In this document: positions 44,616 through 53,846 of the stretch, piece after piece
Layout of the letters: each line of letters opens with the position of its first letter
Position numbering within the stretch: position 1 is the first letter of the stretch
Origin: Mycolicibacterium cosmeticum
GTDB lineage: Bacteria > Actinomycetota > Actinomycetes > Mycobacteriales > Mycobacteriaceae
Length of the DNA stretch: 64,000 nucleotides
Assembly (NCBI RefSeq): GCF_000613185.1
Contig: NZ_CCBB010000001.1
Location: 1,736,001-1,800,000, forward strand
Direction: 5' to 3'
Notes under the pieces: generated by a model
The model's input: the letters and a program-made list of their open reading frames with translations, nothing else
Databases searched by the model: none
Told to the model about the DNA's origin: nothing
Position numbers and translations under genes: made by a program

Positions 44616-45950
44616 ATGACCCTTCCCGAAAAAACGTCCACCCCCGCACCCACCGACCTGCCACCGCCCCGACGCAGCTGGCGGCCGCTGTTGATGCGGT
44701 TGCACTTCTACGCCGGCATCCTGGTGGCCCCGTTCATCGTCGTGGCCGCCGTCACCGGCGGGCTGTACGCGATGGCACCGACCATCGAACGCTTCGCCTA
44801 CGGCGACCTGTTGTATGTCGAGCCGTCCGGCCGACCTCTACCCCTGGCCGATCAGGTCGCCGCCGCCAGGACCGCCCACCCGGAGCTGAGCATGACCGGG
44901 CTGCGGCCCGCGGCCGAAGCGGGCGAAACCACCCGCGTCTACTTCGCCGATCCGGCCCTCGACGCGGAGTTCCGCCGCGCCGTTTTCGTCGACCCGTACA
45001 CCGCGCGGGTGCTCGGCGACGAGCCGACCTGGTTGGGGTATCTGCCCGTCAGCACCTTCCTCGACGGCCTGCACCGGCATCTCCAACTCGGTGAGCCGGG
45101 CCGGATCTACAGCGAGATCGCGGCATCGTGGCTGTGGGTGGTGGCACTCGGCGGGCTCACCCTGTGGCTGCTGCGGCGCGGGCGCATCCTGACGGTGGCC
45201 CGCGGTCTCACGGGCCGCGCCCGCACCCTCAACTGGCACGGCGCCACCGGGATCTGGCTGTTGGCCGGTCTGCTGTTCCTGTCCGCCACCGGCATCACCT
45301 GGTCCACCTACGCCGGGGCGCACGTCAGCGATATCCGCGCCGCGTTCGATTGGCAACGGCCGGTGTTGAGTTCGGCCGTCTATGCGGCCACCGTCACCGA
45401 CCCGGCGACCATCGACTACGACGCCGCAGTGCGGGCGGCCGGCCGCGCTGGGGTGCGGCTGCCGGTCGAGGTGGCCCTGCCCACCGAACCCGGCGCCGGG
45501 CTCGCCGTCACGGAGGTGGACAAGCCCTACCGGCTGACCACCAACGCCGCCACCGTCGATCCGGCCACCGGCACGGTGACCGGCACCCTGGACTACTGGC
45601 GGGACTATTCGGTGGTGGCCATGCTGGCCGACTGGGGCATCCGCGCGCACATGGGTCTGCTGTTCGGGTTGCTCAACCAGCTGCTACTACTCGGCGTCGC
45701 GGTGGCGCTGGTGGCCGTCATCGTCGGTGGCTATCGGATGTGGTGGCAGCGCCGCCCGACCCGCGGCTCGACGTGGGCGGTCGGCAGGGCACCGGTGCGG
45801 GGTGCGCTGCGCAGGCTGCATCCGGCGGCGCTGGTGGCGCTGGTGGTGACCGCCGCGGCGGTCGGCTGGTTCCTGCCGCTGTTCGGAATCCCGTTGGCGG
45901 CCTTCCTGATCGCCGACGCGACCATCGGGGCGGTGAAGCGTCGTGGGTAG
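44616..45950 (+). CDS. PepSY-domain membrane protein
   Basis: 444 residues, four membrane helices. LHFYAGILVAPFIVVAAVTGGLYA is the conserved first helix of PepSY-TM proteins, and two PepSY-like segments lie outside the membrane (about 75-170 and 270-330). FLDGLHRHLQLGEPGR, WHGATGIWLL and RAHMGLLFGLLNQ contain the conserved His residues, possibly heme or metal ligands. It is often linked to iron or copper reductase functions. The PCuAC gene starts 8 bp inside its 3' end. Confidence 0.88.
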   Translation: MTLPEKTSTPAPTDLPPPRRSWRPLLMRLHFYAGILVAPFIVVAAVTGGLYAMAPTIERFAYGDLLYVEPSGRPLPLADQVAAARTAHPELSMTGLRPAAEAGETTRVYFADPALDAEFRRAVFVDPYTARVLGDEPTWLGYLPVSTFLDGLHRHLQLGEPGRIYSEIAASWLWVVALGGLTLWLLRRGRILTVARGLTGRARTLNWHGATGIWLLAGLLFLSATGITWSTYAGAHVSDIRAAFDWQRPVLSSAVYAATVTDPATIDYDAAVRAAGRAGVRLPVEVALPTEPGAGLAVTEVDKPYRLTTNAATVDPATGTVTGTLDYWRDYSVVAMLADWGIRAHMGLLFGLLNQLLLLGVAVALVAVIVGGYRMWWQRRPTRGSTWAVGRAPVRGALRRLHPAALVALVVTAAAVGWFLPLFGIPLAAFLIADATIGAVKRRG

Positions 45951-46428
45951 GCGGGCGGTGCTGCTGGTGCTGGCCCTGCTGATCACGGTGACGACGGGCT
46001 GCACCGGCACCCAGCGGGAACAGTCGATGGCGGCCGAGGTGACCGTGCGGGATCAGTGGGCCAGTGCGGCCGACACCGGGATGGCCGCGGTGTTCGGCAC
46101 GTTCGCCAACAACGGACACCACGAGGCCAGGATCGTCTCGGCGACCTCGCCGGTCGCCGGCCGGATGGAGGTGCACGAGGTGAGCGCCGATGCGAGCGGA
46201 ACCAAGACCATGCATCCCAAGGCGGGCGGCATCGTGATACCGCCGGGCGAGACCCACGAGCTGGTGCCCGGGGGTGATCACCTGATGCTGATGGATCTCA
46301 CAGCACCGTTGACGCCGGGCGCCGACGTCCCGGTGACGGTGACATTCGAGGACGGCTCCGCCCTCGACATCACCGCACAGATCCGCGATTTCGCCGGGGC
46401 CAACGAGAATTACCAACCGCATGGCTGA
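45943..46428 (+). CDS. PCu(A)C-type periplasmic copper chaperone, lipoprotein
   Basis: 161 residues. Signal peptide with lipobox TTGC. The cupredoxin-like PCuAC fold has the Cu(I) ligands in M(E)VHEV, the H of THELVPGG, and HLMLMDL (the HxM pair). It delivers copper outside the membrane, classically to cytochrome oxidase. GTG start overlapping the PepSY gene; its own end overlaps the DyP gene, so the three are one operon. Confidence 0.9.
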   Translation: MGRRAVLLVLALLITVTTGCTGTQREQSMAAEVTVRDQWASAADTGMAAVFGTFANNGHHEARIVSATSPVAGRMEVHEVSADASGTKTMHPKAGGIVIPPGETHELVPGGDHLMLMDLTAPLTPGADVPVTVTFEDGSALDITAQIRDFAGANENYQPHG

Positions 46429-47605
46429 GTTGAATCGGCGGCGCCTCCTGTCCGGGGGCGCCGCCGCGCTCGCCGCCGGCGCGGCGCTCACCCAGAGCGG
46501 ATCGGCTCAATCGGCAACGCCGCAGCGTGGTTTCGGCACCGAGGTCGAACCTTTTCACGGCGCGCACCAGTCCGGGGTGGCCACCGCACCGCAGGCACAC
46601 GCGTTGTTCGTCGCCCTCGACCTGAAACCGGGCGGCGACCGCCGCCAGCTCGCCGCGGTGCTGCGACTGTGGAGCGCCGACGCCGCCCGGCTCACCCAGG
46701 GGGTGCCCGCACTCGCCGACACCGAACCCGAACTGGCCCTGCATCCGGCCAGGTTGACCGTCACGGTGGGGCTCGGCCCCACGGTGTTCGCCAGGGCCGG
46801 GCTGGGGCATCGGCTGCCGGCCACGGTGTACGAGATGCCCGCATTCGGCACCGACCGACTCGAAACCCGCTGGTGTGGTGGCGATCTGCTGCTCCACCTG
46901 GGCGCCGACGACCCGATTGCGCTGGCACATGCGGCCCGGGTGCTGCTGAAGAACGTGCGCAGCCTGGTGGTGCCGCGGTGGCGGCAGAGCGGATTCCGGC
47001 ACGCCGCGGGCGCCGATCGGTCCGGGTCCACCATGCGCAATCTGATGGGTCAGGTGGACGGGACGGCGAACCTGCGTACCGCGGTGGAGTTCGACCGGCA
47101 CGTCTGGGACGACGGCGCCGGACAGCCGTGGTTCGCCGGCGGTACCGTGCTGGTGCTGCGCCGGATCAGGGCCGAGATGGACACCTGGGACGAACTCGAC
47201 CGGGAGAGCAAGGAATTCGCGGTCGGACGCCGGCTGGGCAGCGGCGCTCCGTTGACCGGGCAGCGGGAGTCCGACGAACCGGATCTGCGCGCCCAGGTCG
47301 GCGGCATCCCGGTCATCCCGCCCAACGCACACATCGCGCTGGCCCGGCACCGCACGGCCGACGAGTTGATGCTGCGGCGGCCGTACAACTACGACGACCC
47401 GCCGCCAGCCGGTGTCACCACCGACAGCGGGCTGTTGTTCGCCGCCTACCAGCGGGATCCGGGTGCCAGCTTCATCCCGGTGCAACGCCGGCTGGCGGCC
47501 GCCGACGCGCTGAACACGTGGGTCACCACCGTCGGATCGGCGACGTTCGCGATCCTGCCAGGGGCACCGCCCGGTGCGTATCTGGGGCAGTCGCTACTGG
47601 ACTAG
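46421..47605 (+). CDS. Second Dyp-type heme peroxidase, Tat-exported
   Basis: 394 residues. Tat signal NRRRLLSGGAAALA; DyP motifs GQVDGTANL (catalytic Asp), NAHIALARH (heme ligand His) and PYNYDDP. It is about 50 residues shorter than efeB and only distantly similar, so it is not a recent duplicate. It ends the copper-linked PepSY-PCuAC-DyP operon; that context suggests a link to copper or to oxidation in the cell envelope, but the substrate is unknown. Confidence 0.9.
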   Translation: MAELNRRRLLSGGAAALAAGAALTQSGSAQSATPQRGFGTEVEPFHGAHQSGVATAPQAHALFVALDLKPGGDRRQLAAVLRLWSADAARLTQGVPALADTEPELALHPARLTVTVGLGPTVFARAGLGHRLPATVYEMPAFGTDRLETRWCGGDLLLHLGADDPIALAHAARVLLKNVRSLVVPRWRQSGFRHAAGADRSGSTMRNLMGQVDGTANLRTAVEFDRHVWDDGAGQPWFAGGTVLVLRRIRAEMDTWDELDRESKEFAVGRRLGSGAPLTGQRESDEPDLRAQVGGIPVIPPNAHIALARHRTADELMLRRPYNYDDPPPAGVTTDSGLLFAAYQRDPGASFIPVQRRLAAADALNTWVTTVGSATFAILPGAPPGAYLGQSLLD

Positions 47606-47630
47606 CGGCCGGCGTCCCCGAGTCGGTGTG

Positions 47631-48404
47631 TCACTGGAGCTTGGCCGCGATCTCGCGCGCGCCGGCGATCACCTGGTCGCCGGCGTGTTCCAGGTTCTCC
47701 GGATCAAGCCGGTGGGTCAGGAAGCTGATGCTCAGCGCATAGCGGGCGGGCCCGCCGTCGTGAGCGGGCACGGCGGCAGCCACACAGGTGAGCTCTTCGG
47801 CGGCCTCTTCTCGGTCGACCGCGAAGCCCCGTTCGCGGATCTCGTTGATCTCGGCTGCCATCTTCTTCATCGACGTGATCGTGTGACCGGTCAGCGCGGG
47901 CATGCCGGCCGAGGCGACGATATCGCGCCAGACGCTGTCGGGCATCGTGGCCAGCAGCGCCTTTCCCAGTGCGGAGGCGTGCCAGGGGTCGGTCTGCCCG
48001 ACATCACTGACCTTGGTGACCGCCCTTCTGCCCTCGACGACGTCGAGGATGACGACACTGCGGTCCTTGTGCGCGGCGAAGTTCACCGTCTCGTTGAACT
48101 CGTTCATCAGTCGCTCCATGGTGGGTATCACCGCATCGGAGGGCACCTGGTTGGAGAACGCCCGCTGCCCGAGCCGGAAGATCTCCCAACCCAAGCGGTA
48201 CTGATTCGCATTGAACCGTTCGATGTAGCCGAGTGCGACCAAGCTGTTCAGATACCTGAGCACAGTTGCCTCGTTCAGCTCTGTGCGCCTTGCGATTTCG
48301 GCCAGATTGCCGATATCGGAGTCCGCCACCGCCGTGAGAATTCTGGCCGTGCGCTCGACGCCGATGAGGGTGGACGCCTTCTCCGCAGTCGCTCCTGTTT
48401 TCAC
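47631..48404 (-). CDS. IclR-family regulator of the adjacent catabolic cluster
   Basis: 257 residues. N-terminal winged helix (IGNLAEIARRTELNEATVLRYLNSLVALGYIER) followed by an IclR effector-binding domain (QTDPWHASALGKALLA, LTCVAAAVPAHDGGP). It is divergent from the catabolic genes. The GTG start at 48404 overlaps the palindrome TTCACTCAGTGAA (48400-48412), and a second copy lies before the first catabolic gene, which fits control of both promoters. The effector is unknown. Confidence 0.9.
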   Translation of the reverse strand: MKTGATAEKASTLIGVERTARILTAVADSDIGNLAEIARRTELNEATVLRYLNSLVALGYIERFNANQYRLGWEIFRLGQRAFSNQVPSDAVIPTMERLMNEFNETVNFAAHKDRSVVILDVVEGRRAVTKVSDVGQTDPWHASALGKALLATMPDSVWRDIVASAGMPALTGHTITSMKKMAAEINEIRERGFAVDREEAAEELTCVAAAVPAHDGGPARYALSISFLTHRLDPENLEHAGDQVIAGAREIAAKLQ

Positions 48405-48518
48405 TCAGTGAAGGTTACCAGCCTCCAGTGAAGGCCGGGACCGCCGTTCGCCTTCTGTTGACAGACGGGCAGCCAGCTCGTAGATTTCATTCAGCGCAGA
48501 TCTATATCACTCAGTGAA
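48400..48518. promoter_or_regulatory. Two IclR operator candidates in the divergent promoter
   Basis: TTCACTCAGTGAA at 48400-48412 is a 6-1-6 palindrome, and TCACTCAGTGAA recurs at 48507-48518; a half site CAGTGAAGG lies between. The first overlaps the iclR start codon, the second is 40 bp before the first catabolic gene. Confidence 0.6.
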
Positions 48519-48557
48519 AGACGGACCCAGCGCAGTCCAGTCCTCGAAGGAGACGCG

Positions 48558-49520
48558 ATGCCCACCGCAGCCGACAGCCGTGCCACCAAGGTCGACGGAG
48601 CCAGCATCCTGGCCTCGCAAGGCCTTCTGACGGCCGACGACTACGGCCTCACCCCGTCCGCCAAATCCTTCGACGACGGCGGCAAGTATCGACTGGAAAT
48701 CTCTGGTGTCGAACGACTTTCGACGCTGGAGGCGATGCTGGACGAGGCCGACAAGCAGGATGTGTTCATCCACCGGATCATCGCCTTCGGCGGCGGCACC
48801 ACCTTGCTCACGACGGCCGAATTGCGCGACGTCGCCGCCCTGTCGGCCGAGCGCTCCATCGACCTGGTCGCCGTGCCGGGGCCGCGCACCGGGTGGGACC
48901 TCGGTCGGCAGGCGCTGAGCACCGAGGGCCAGGCCGGTGGGCGTCGCGTCCGCGGGCTCGACAATGTGCGATACCTCCTCGACGACTACCTCCGGATCTT
49001 CTCGACGGGCATCCGGGGCGTATTGGTATGGGACGAGGGCGTTCTCGACATCCTGAACAAGGCGCGCGATGCCGGCCACCTCCCCGCCGACGCCAAGTTC
49101 AAGATCTCCGTCTACGCCGGCCACGCCAACCCCGCCTCGATCAGGATCCTGCAGGACCTCGGTGCCGACAGCGTCAATCCCGTCGGTGACCTGAGTCGGC
49201 CGATGCTCGCCGCGATCCGACGGTCGGTCGACATCCCGCTCGACGTCTGGGCCGAGACCTTCGAATCCTTCGGCGGTATGAACCGGCTCTGGGAAGCCGG
49301 TGACATCGCCCGCGTCGCGGGACCGGTCTACTTCAAGATCGAGCCCGGCGAATCGGAAGCGGTCATGTACAACGGCTGGGTCCGACCCGAGTTCCACGAG
49401 GAACTCATCCGGCACAAGGTCCGGCACGCCGCCATCCTCAACGAGCTGGTCCAGACCAACGCCGCCGACGTCATCGTGTCTCCCGGTCCGCGCAGCGCAG
49501 CACGCGCACTGGCGAACTGA
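48558..49520 (+). CDS. TIM-barrel protein, distantly U32-peptidase-like
   Basis: 320 residues. Strand-helix repeats suggest a TIM barrel: DVFIHRIIAFGGGTTLLT, IDLVAVPGPRTGWDLGRQA, GVLVWDEGVLDIL, KISVYAGHANPASIRILQDLGADSVNP, IPLDVWAETFESFGG, VYFKIEPGE. I could not place it firmly; similar proteins are sometimes called U32 family peptidase. The position as first gene of the cluster, ahead of the aldehyde dehydrogenase and aldolase, suggests an enzyme of the same pathway rather than a protease. Confidence 0.55.
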   Translation: MPTAADSRATKVDGASILASQGLLTADDYGLTPSAKSFDDGGKYRLEISGVERLSTLEAMLDEADKQDVFIHRIIAFGGGTTLLTTAELRDVAALSAERSIDLVAVPGPRTGWDLGRQALSTEGQAGGRRVRGLDNVRYLLDDYLRIFSTGIRGVLVWDEGVLDILNKARDAGHLPADAKFKISVYAGHANPASIRILQDLGADSVNPVGDLSRPMLAAIRRSVDIPLDVWAETFESFGGMNRLWEAGDIARVAGPVYFKIEPGESEAVMYNGWVRPEFHEELIRHKVRHAAILNELVQTNAADVIVSPGPRSAARALAN

Positions 49521-49550
49521 TACCCGGAGCCGAACGGAAGAGAGCACGAC

Positions 49551-50495
49551 GTGACGAGACGTCATCAGGCCGCCATCATCGGGTCCGGGAACATCGGCAC
49601 CGATCTGATGATGAAGCTGCGCCGGTCAGCACACCTCGATGTGGTGGCGATGGCCGGAATCGATTCCGCGAGTGACGGTCTGGCACGGGCCGCCGCGTTG
49701 GACGTGGCGATCACGGCCGACGGCGTCGACGGGCTGCTGGCACTCGACGCGTTCGACGAGATCGACATCGTGTTCGACGCCACCAGCGCCGAGGCCCACC
49801 GCACCAACGATGCCGCGCTGCGGCGATCCGGCAAGCGCGTCGTCGACCTCACTCCCGCCGCGGTCGGCCCCTTCGCCGTACCCGCGGTCAACATGCAGCG
49901 ACTGGCGGGGCACCGGAACCTCAACATGGTGACCTGTGGCGGGCAGGCCACCATTCCCGTGGTCGCGGCGTTGACGGGGGTGACCGATGTGCATTACGCC
50001 GAGATCGTCGCCTCGATCTCGTCGCGGTCGGCGGGTCCGGGGACCCGCGCCAACATCGACGAATTCACCACGACCACAGCCCGCGCCATCGAATCCGTTG
50101 GCGGAGCCGCCCGCGGCAAGGCGATCATCGTGCTCAATCCGGCCGAGCCGCCGATGCTGATGCGCGACACCGTCGCCGCCCTGGTTTCGGCGGCCGACGA
50201 AGCGGTGATCGTGCAGGCGATCACCGCGGCGGTCGCCGAGGTCGCACGTTACGTGCCGGGATACCGTTTGGCACAGGAGATCCGGATATCCGCGGTGCCC
50301 CAGCGCGATCCGCGTCGGCGGCTGGCGGGCGCCGCGGGCCGGCATGCCGATCTGGTGCACGTGACGGTGTTCCTCGAAGTGGAGGGCGCCGCCGACTACC
50401 TTCCCGCCTACGCGGGCAACCTCGACATCATGACCGCTGCCGCGGTCCGGGTCGCCGAAGGCATGCTCGGTGCCGCGGCGGAGGTCGGCCGATGA
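49551..50495 (+). CDS. Acylating acetaldehyde dehydrogenase (BphJ/MhpF type)
   Basis: 314 residues. NAD-binding loop [12 protein letters not shown], catalytic cysteine in [12 protein letters not shown] (about residue 129), and [19 protein letters not shown]. It oxidises an aldehyde to its acyl-CoA, normally receiving it from the partner aldolase through a tunnel. GTG start; the stop overlaps the aldolase ATG (ATGA), the standard pairing of these two subunits. Typical partner for acetaldehyde or propanal. Confidence 0.93.
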   Translation: MTRRHQAAIIGSGNIGTDLMMKLRRSAHLDVVAMAGIDSASDGLARAAALDVAITADGVDGLLALDAFDEIDIVFDATSAEAHRTNDAALRRSGKRVVDLTPAAVGPFAVPAVNMQRLAGHRNLNMVTCGGQATIPVVAALTGVTDVHYAEIVASISSRSAGPGTRANIDEFTTTTARAIESVGGAARGKAIIVLNPAEPPMLMRDTVAALVSAADEAVIVQAITAAVAEVARYVPGYRLAQEIRISAVPQRDPRRRLAGAAGRHADLVHVTVFLEVEGAADYLPAYAGNLDIMTAAAVRVAEGMLGAAAEVGR

Positions 50496-51496
50496 CGGCG
50501 CAGGTGTACGTCCAAGACGTCACGCTGCGCGACGGCATGCACGCCGTCGGCCATTCATTCGGCCTGGCCGACGTCAGGCGCATCGCGGGTGCGCTCGACT
50601 CGGCGGGGGTGGCAGCCATCGAAGTGGCGCACGGCGATGGTCTGGCGGGTGGCAGCCTGACCTACGGAGCCGGCGCACATGATGATGGGGCGTGGATCGC
50701 CGCGGTGGCCGAGGTGGTCCAGAATGCCCGGCCGACAACGCTTCTCATCCCCGGTATCGGCACGCTGGACGACCTGCGGGCGGTTGTCGATCTGGGGGTG
50801 ACCTCGGTGCGCATCGCCACTCATTGCACCGAGGCCGACATCGCCGCTCAACACATCGGCACGGCCCGCGATCTCGGCCTCGACGTCGCAGGGTTTCTGA
50901 TGATGTCGCATCTCGCGCCGCCAGATCGGCTGGCCGCACAGGCCAAGATCATGGAGGACGCCGGTGCGCAGTGCGTCTACGTCACGGATTCCGCCGGCCG
51001 ACTGACCATGACCGGGATCCGGGACCGGGTACGCGCCTACCGCGACATCCTGGCACCGACCACATCGGTCGGCGTGCACGCACACCACAACCTCGGGCTG
51101 GGAGTGGCCAATTCGCTCGTCGCGGTCGAGGCCGGCGCACATCGCGTGGACGCCTCGCTCACCGGCCTCGGCGCGGGCGCCGGCAATTGCCCGTTGGAGG
51201 CGTTCATCGCGGTCGCCGAACTCAACGGCTGGCGCCACGGTTGCGACCTGTACGCGCTGATGGATGCCGCCGACGATATCGTGCGCCCCCTCCAGCGGCG
51301 GCCCATCCGGGTCGATCGCGAGACGCTGACGCTGGGTTTTGCCGGCGTGTACTCGAGTTTCCTGCTCCATGCCGAGCGGATCGCCCCCGACGTGGGCATC
51401 GAGGTGCGCGACCTTCTCGTCGAAGCCGGCCGCAGGTCGATGATCGGCGGCCAGGAGGACCTACTCGTCGATCTTGCCCTCGACATGAGGGGGTGA
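50492..51496 (+). CDS. 4-hydroxy-2-oxovalerate aldolase type (BphI/MhpE)
   Basis: 334 residues. DRE-TIM aldolase with [14 protein letters not shown] (catalytic Arg, metal Asp), and [14 protein letters not shown] (metal His pair), [16 protein letters not shown]. It cleaves 4-hydroxy-2-oxoacids to pyruvate plus an aldehyde that passes to the dehydrogenase encoded just upstream. A 2-hydroxypentadienoate hydratase gene, usual with this pair in aromatic meta-cleavage, is absent from the cluster. Confidence 0.93.
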   Translation: MTAQVYVQDVTLRDGMHAVGHSFGLADVRRIAGALDSAGVAAIEVAHGDGLAGGSLTYGAGAHDDGAWIAAVAEVVQNARPTTLLIPGIGTLDDLRAVVDLGVTSVRIATHCTEADIAAQHIGTARDLGLDVAGFLMMSHLAPPDRLAAQAKIMEDAGAQCVYVTDSAGRLTMTGIRDRVRAYRDILAPTTSVGVHAHHNLGLGVANSLVAVEAGAHRVDASLTGLGAGAGNCPLEAFIAVAELNGWRHGCDLYALMDAADDIVRPLQRRPIRVDRETLTLGFAGVYSSFLLHAERIAPDVGIEVRDLLVEAGRRSMIGGQEDLLVDLALDMRG

Positions 51497-51591
51497 GGGA
51501 ACCGCCCCAAACCGGTTCGGATCCTCGTCGTCGAGCGAACCGGCGCTCGTCACCAGTATCGTCACACGCCAAACCCGAGAGATGAACGACC

Positions 51592-53139
51592 ATGGAGAAC
51601 GTCACCGCATCCTTACCACCCCGACGACCCAAAGCGACGTCACCGTCGTGTCCGCCCGGCGGCTCGCCGCCCACCGGGCCACGCAACCACGGCCTTCGCG
51701 AGAACAGCCTCGGGGTGCCGAGCATCTTCTTCTACATCATCGCCGCGGCGTCGCCGCTGACCGTCGTGGTGGCGTTGTACCCGATCATCATCGGTGCGGG
51801 CAACGGTGTGGGGATGCCCGGCGCATTCGTCATCGCCACCGTGGTCCTGATGATCTTCGCCGTCGGCTACGTCGCGATGAGCCGGCATGTCACCAATGCC
51901 GGGGCGTTCTACGCCTACGTGACGCTCGGCCTCGGACGGATTCCCGGTCTGGGGTCGGCGTTCCTGGCGATCTTCGCCTACAACGCCATCCAGGCCGGCC
52001 TCTACGGTGGCTTCGGCTATTACGCGTCCGAGTTGATCAATCCCGCTCTCGGGATCGACATCCCCTGGTGGGCCTATGCTTTCGGCGCGTTGGTGCTGTG
52101 CCTGGCGCTGGGGGTGCAGGGTGTGCACTCCGGGGCGAAGGTGCTGGGAGTGTTCATGACACTGGAAGTCACCATGATCACCGTCCTCAGCGCGTTCAGT
52201 CTTTTCGGTGACGCCGTTCCGGTATCCCAGTTCTCCTTCGAGCCGTTCCGGCCGAGTGTGGTGCTCGGCGGGGCGTTGGGCGTCGCCCTGATGTTCGCGC
52301 ACGCGTCGTTCATCGGTTTCGAAGGATCGGCGATCTACGGCGAGGAAGCGCGCAATCCCGCCCACACCATCCCCCGCGCGACCTATCTGTCCATCGCGTT
52401 CATGGGCATCCTCTACGCCGTGTCCGGTTGGCTGATCATCAACGCGCTGGGGATCGACAAGGTGGTCGGCATGGCCACCGAGACCGGCGGGAACTTCATC
52501 TTCGCGGCCAGCGACGCCATCATCGGGCACAACATCTCGGTGATCTTCCAGACGCTGATCGTGTCGGCGACCTTCGCCGCCATCATCACCTTCCACAACA
52601 ATGTCTCGCGCTACCAGTTCTCACTCGGCCGACAAGGACTGGTGTGGCGGCCGCTGGGCTGGACATTGGCAAGTCGCCGCACGCCATGGGTGTCGGGGAT
52701 CGTCCAGAGCGTGACGGTCGGCATCGTCATCGCCTTCTTCGCGCTGTTCGGTCAGGACCCCTTCGCCACGCTGTTCACCTGGGCGACGGGCATCGGCACC
52801 ATCGGGGTCATCCTGTCCCAGTTCATCGCGGGCATTGCGATCTTCGCCTTCTTTCGCAAGTCCGATGTCGACAAACGGCCGTGGAACACCGTGATAGCCC
52901 CGATCCTCGCGATCATCGGGCTGGGCGCCTTCTTCGTCCTGACGCTGAACAGCCTCGACGTCCTGCTCGGCGTGCACGGCGCGATGGCGGCGCTCATGCT
53001 GTCGCTGGTCTTCCTCGCGCTGCTGGCCGGCGTCCTGTACGGGGTATATCTGCGGGCATTCGCGCCGGCGAGGTACGCACTGGTCGGACAGGCGCTCAAC
53101 GAGCGCGACGGGGACGATCCAGCGCCAGCGCCGCACTAG
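51592..53139 (+). CDS. APC-superfamily amino acid/amine permease
   Basis: 515 residues with about twelve membrane helices. GVPSIFFYIIAAASPLTVV is the first helix, and FIGFEGSAIYGEEARNPAHTIPRA is the conserved helix 6/loop signature of APC transporters. The N-terminal 30 residues are Pro-rich and hydrophilic. It probably imports the substrate of the cluster, an amino acid, amine or related compound. ATG start 95 bp after the aldolase. Confidence 0.88.
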   Translation: MENVTASLPPRRPKATSPSCPPGGSPPTGPRNHGLRENSLGVPSIFFYIIAAASPLTVVVALYPIIIGAGNGVGMPGAFVIATVVLMIFAVGYVAMSRHVTNAGAFYAYVTLGLGRIPGLGSAFLAIFAYNAIQAGLYGGFGYYASELINPALGIDIPWWAYAFGALVLCLALGVQGVHSGAKVLGVFMTLEVTMITVLSAFSLFGDAVPVSQFSFEPFRPSVVLGGALGVALMFAHASFIGFEGSAIYGEEARNPAHTIPRATYLSIAFMGILYAVSGWLIINALGIDKVVGMATETGGNFIFAASDAIIGHNISVIFQTLIVSATFAAIITFHNNVSRYQFSLGRQGLVWRPLGWTLASRRTPWVSGIVQSVTVGIVIAFFALFGQDPFATLFTWATGIGTIGVILSQFIAGIAIFAFFRKSDVDKRPWNTVIAPILAIIGLGAFFVLTLNSLDVLLGVHGAMAALMLSLVFLALLAGVLYGVYLRAFAPARYALVGQALNERDGDDPAPAPH

Positions 53140-53187
53140 CTTCCCTTCGATTCACGATTCACCGCGCATTGCCGCCCGCCGTTACGT

Positions 53188-53217
53188 ACATTTGTCCTTA
53201 TCGATGCGTACAAATGT
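53188..53217. promoter_or_regulatory. Tandem operator candidate before the TetR gene
   Basis: ACATTTGT (53188-53195) and ACAAATGT (53210-53217) are inverted copies of each other, 22 bp apart centre to centre (two helix turns), each itself an ACA-N2-TGT palindrome. They sit directly ahead of the TetR start. Confidence 0.55.
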
Positions 53218-53236
53218 TCTTAACGAAGGGATGGGC

Positions 53237-53806
53237 ATGCCTTCCACGCCACGACGGGTTCGTCGCCACGACCCGGACAGAAAGGAGCGCATCGTGACCT
53301 CGGCGCTGCAGGTGCTGGCCAGAGACGGCGTCGCGGGAATCACGCACCGCGCCATCGCCACTGCCGCGGACGTGCCGCTGGGGTCGATCACCTACCACTT
53401 CGGAACCCTCGATGACATCGTCCACCAGGCGTTCGAGGTCCACGTCGACAAGCTGGCCAGCCGCTTCGAGGCACGCCTGGCGTCCTGCGCCGACGGCAAG
53501 GACATCATCGACTGCATCGCCTCGGCCGTCACCGACGATTTCGCCGCACATCCCGACGAACTCGCCGTGACCTACGAGCTCTACGGGGACGCCGTGCGCA
53601 GACCCGAGACCAGGCGCCTGACTCAGCAGTGGATGGAACGGGCTCAAGACGCGCTTGCCGAGCACTTCGACCGCGCCACCGCACGGCTGCTCGACGTCGT
53701 CGTCGAGGGCCTGATGGTCCATATGTCCATTGCGCACCAACCCGTCTCGAAACAAGAAGTCCGCAGCCTGCTCGGCATGGCAGCCGGCGGAGCACGTCAA
53801 CGCTGA
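53237..53806 (+). CDS. TetR-family transcriptional regulator
   Basis: 189 residues from the ATG at 53237, which has GAAGGG seven bases upstream; ATG 53231 and a longer frame are alternatives. The helix-turn-helix is ITHRAIATAADVPLGSITYHFGTLDDIV. The C-terminal ligand domain (about 80-185) is of the YsiA/TetR_C type and not diagnostic. Likely controls the aldehyde dehydrogenase operon that follows after 40 bp, and itself. Confidence 0.9.
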   Translation: MPSTPRRVRRHDPDRKERIVTSALQVLARDGVAGITHRAIATAADVPLGSITYHFGTLDDIVHQAFEVHVDKLASRFEARLASCADGKDIIDCIASAVTDDFAAHPDELAVTYELYGDAVRRPETRRLTQQWMERAQDALAEHFDRATARLLDVVVEGLMVHMSIAHQPVSKQEVRSLLGMAAGGARQR

Positions 53807-53846
53807 CACCGGCCCACACCTACGCCAACACCACCAAGGAGTGATC

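Noticed and set aside
42537..47605. efeB and the second DyP gene as a recent duplication
   Set aside because: Outside the DyP motifs the two proteins differ greatly in length and sequence, and they sit in different operons.
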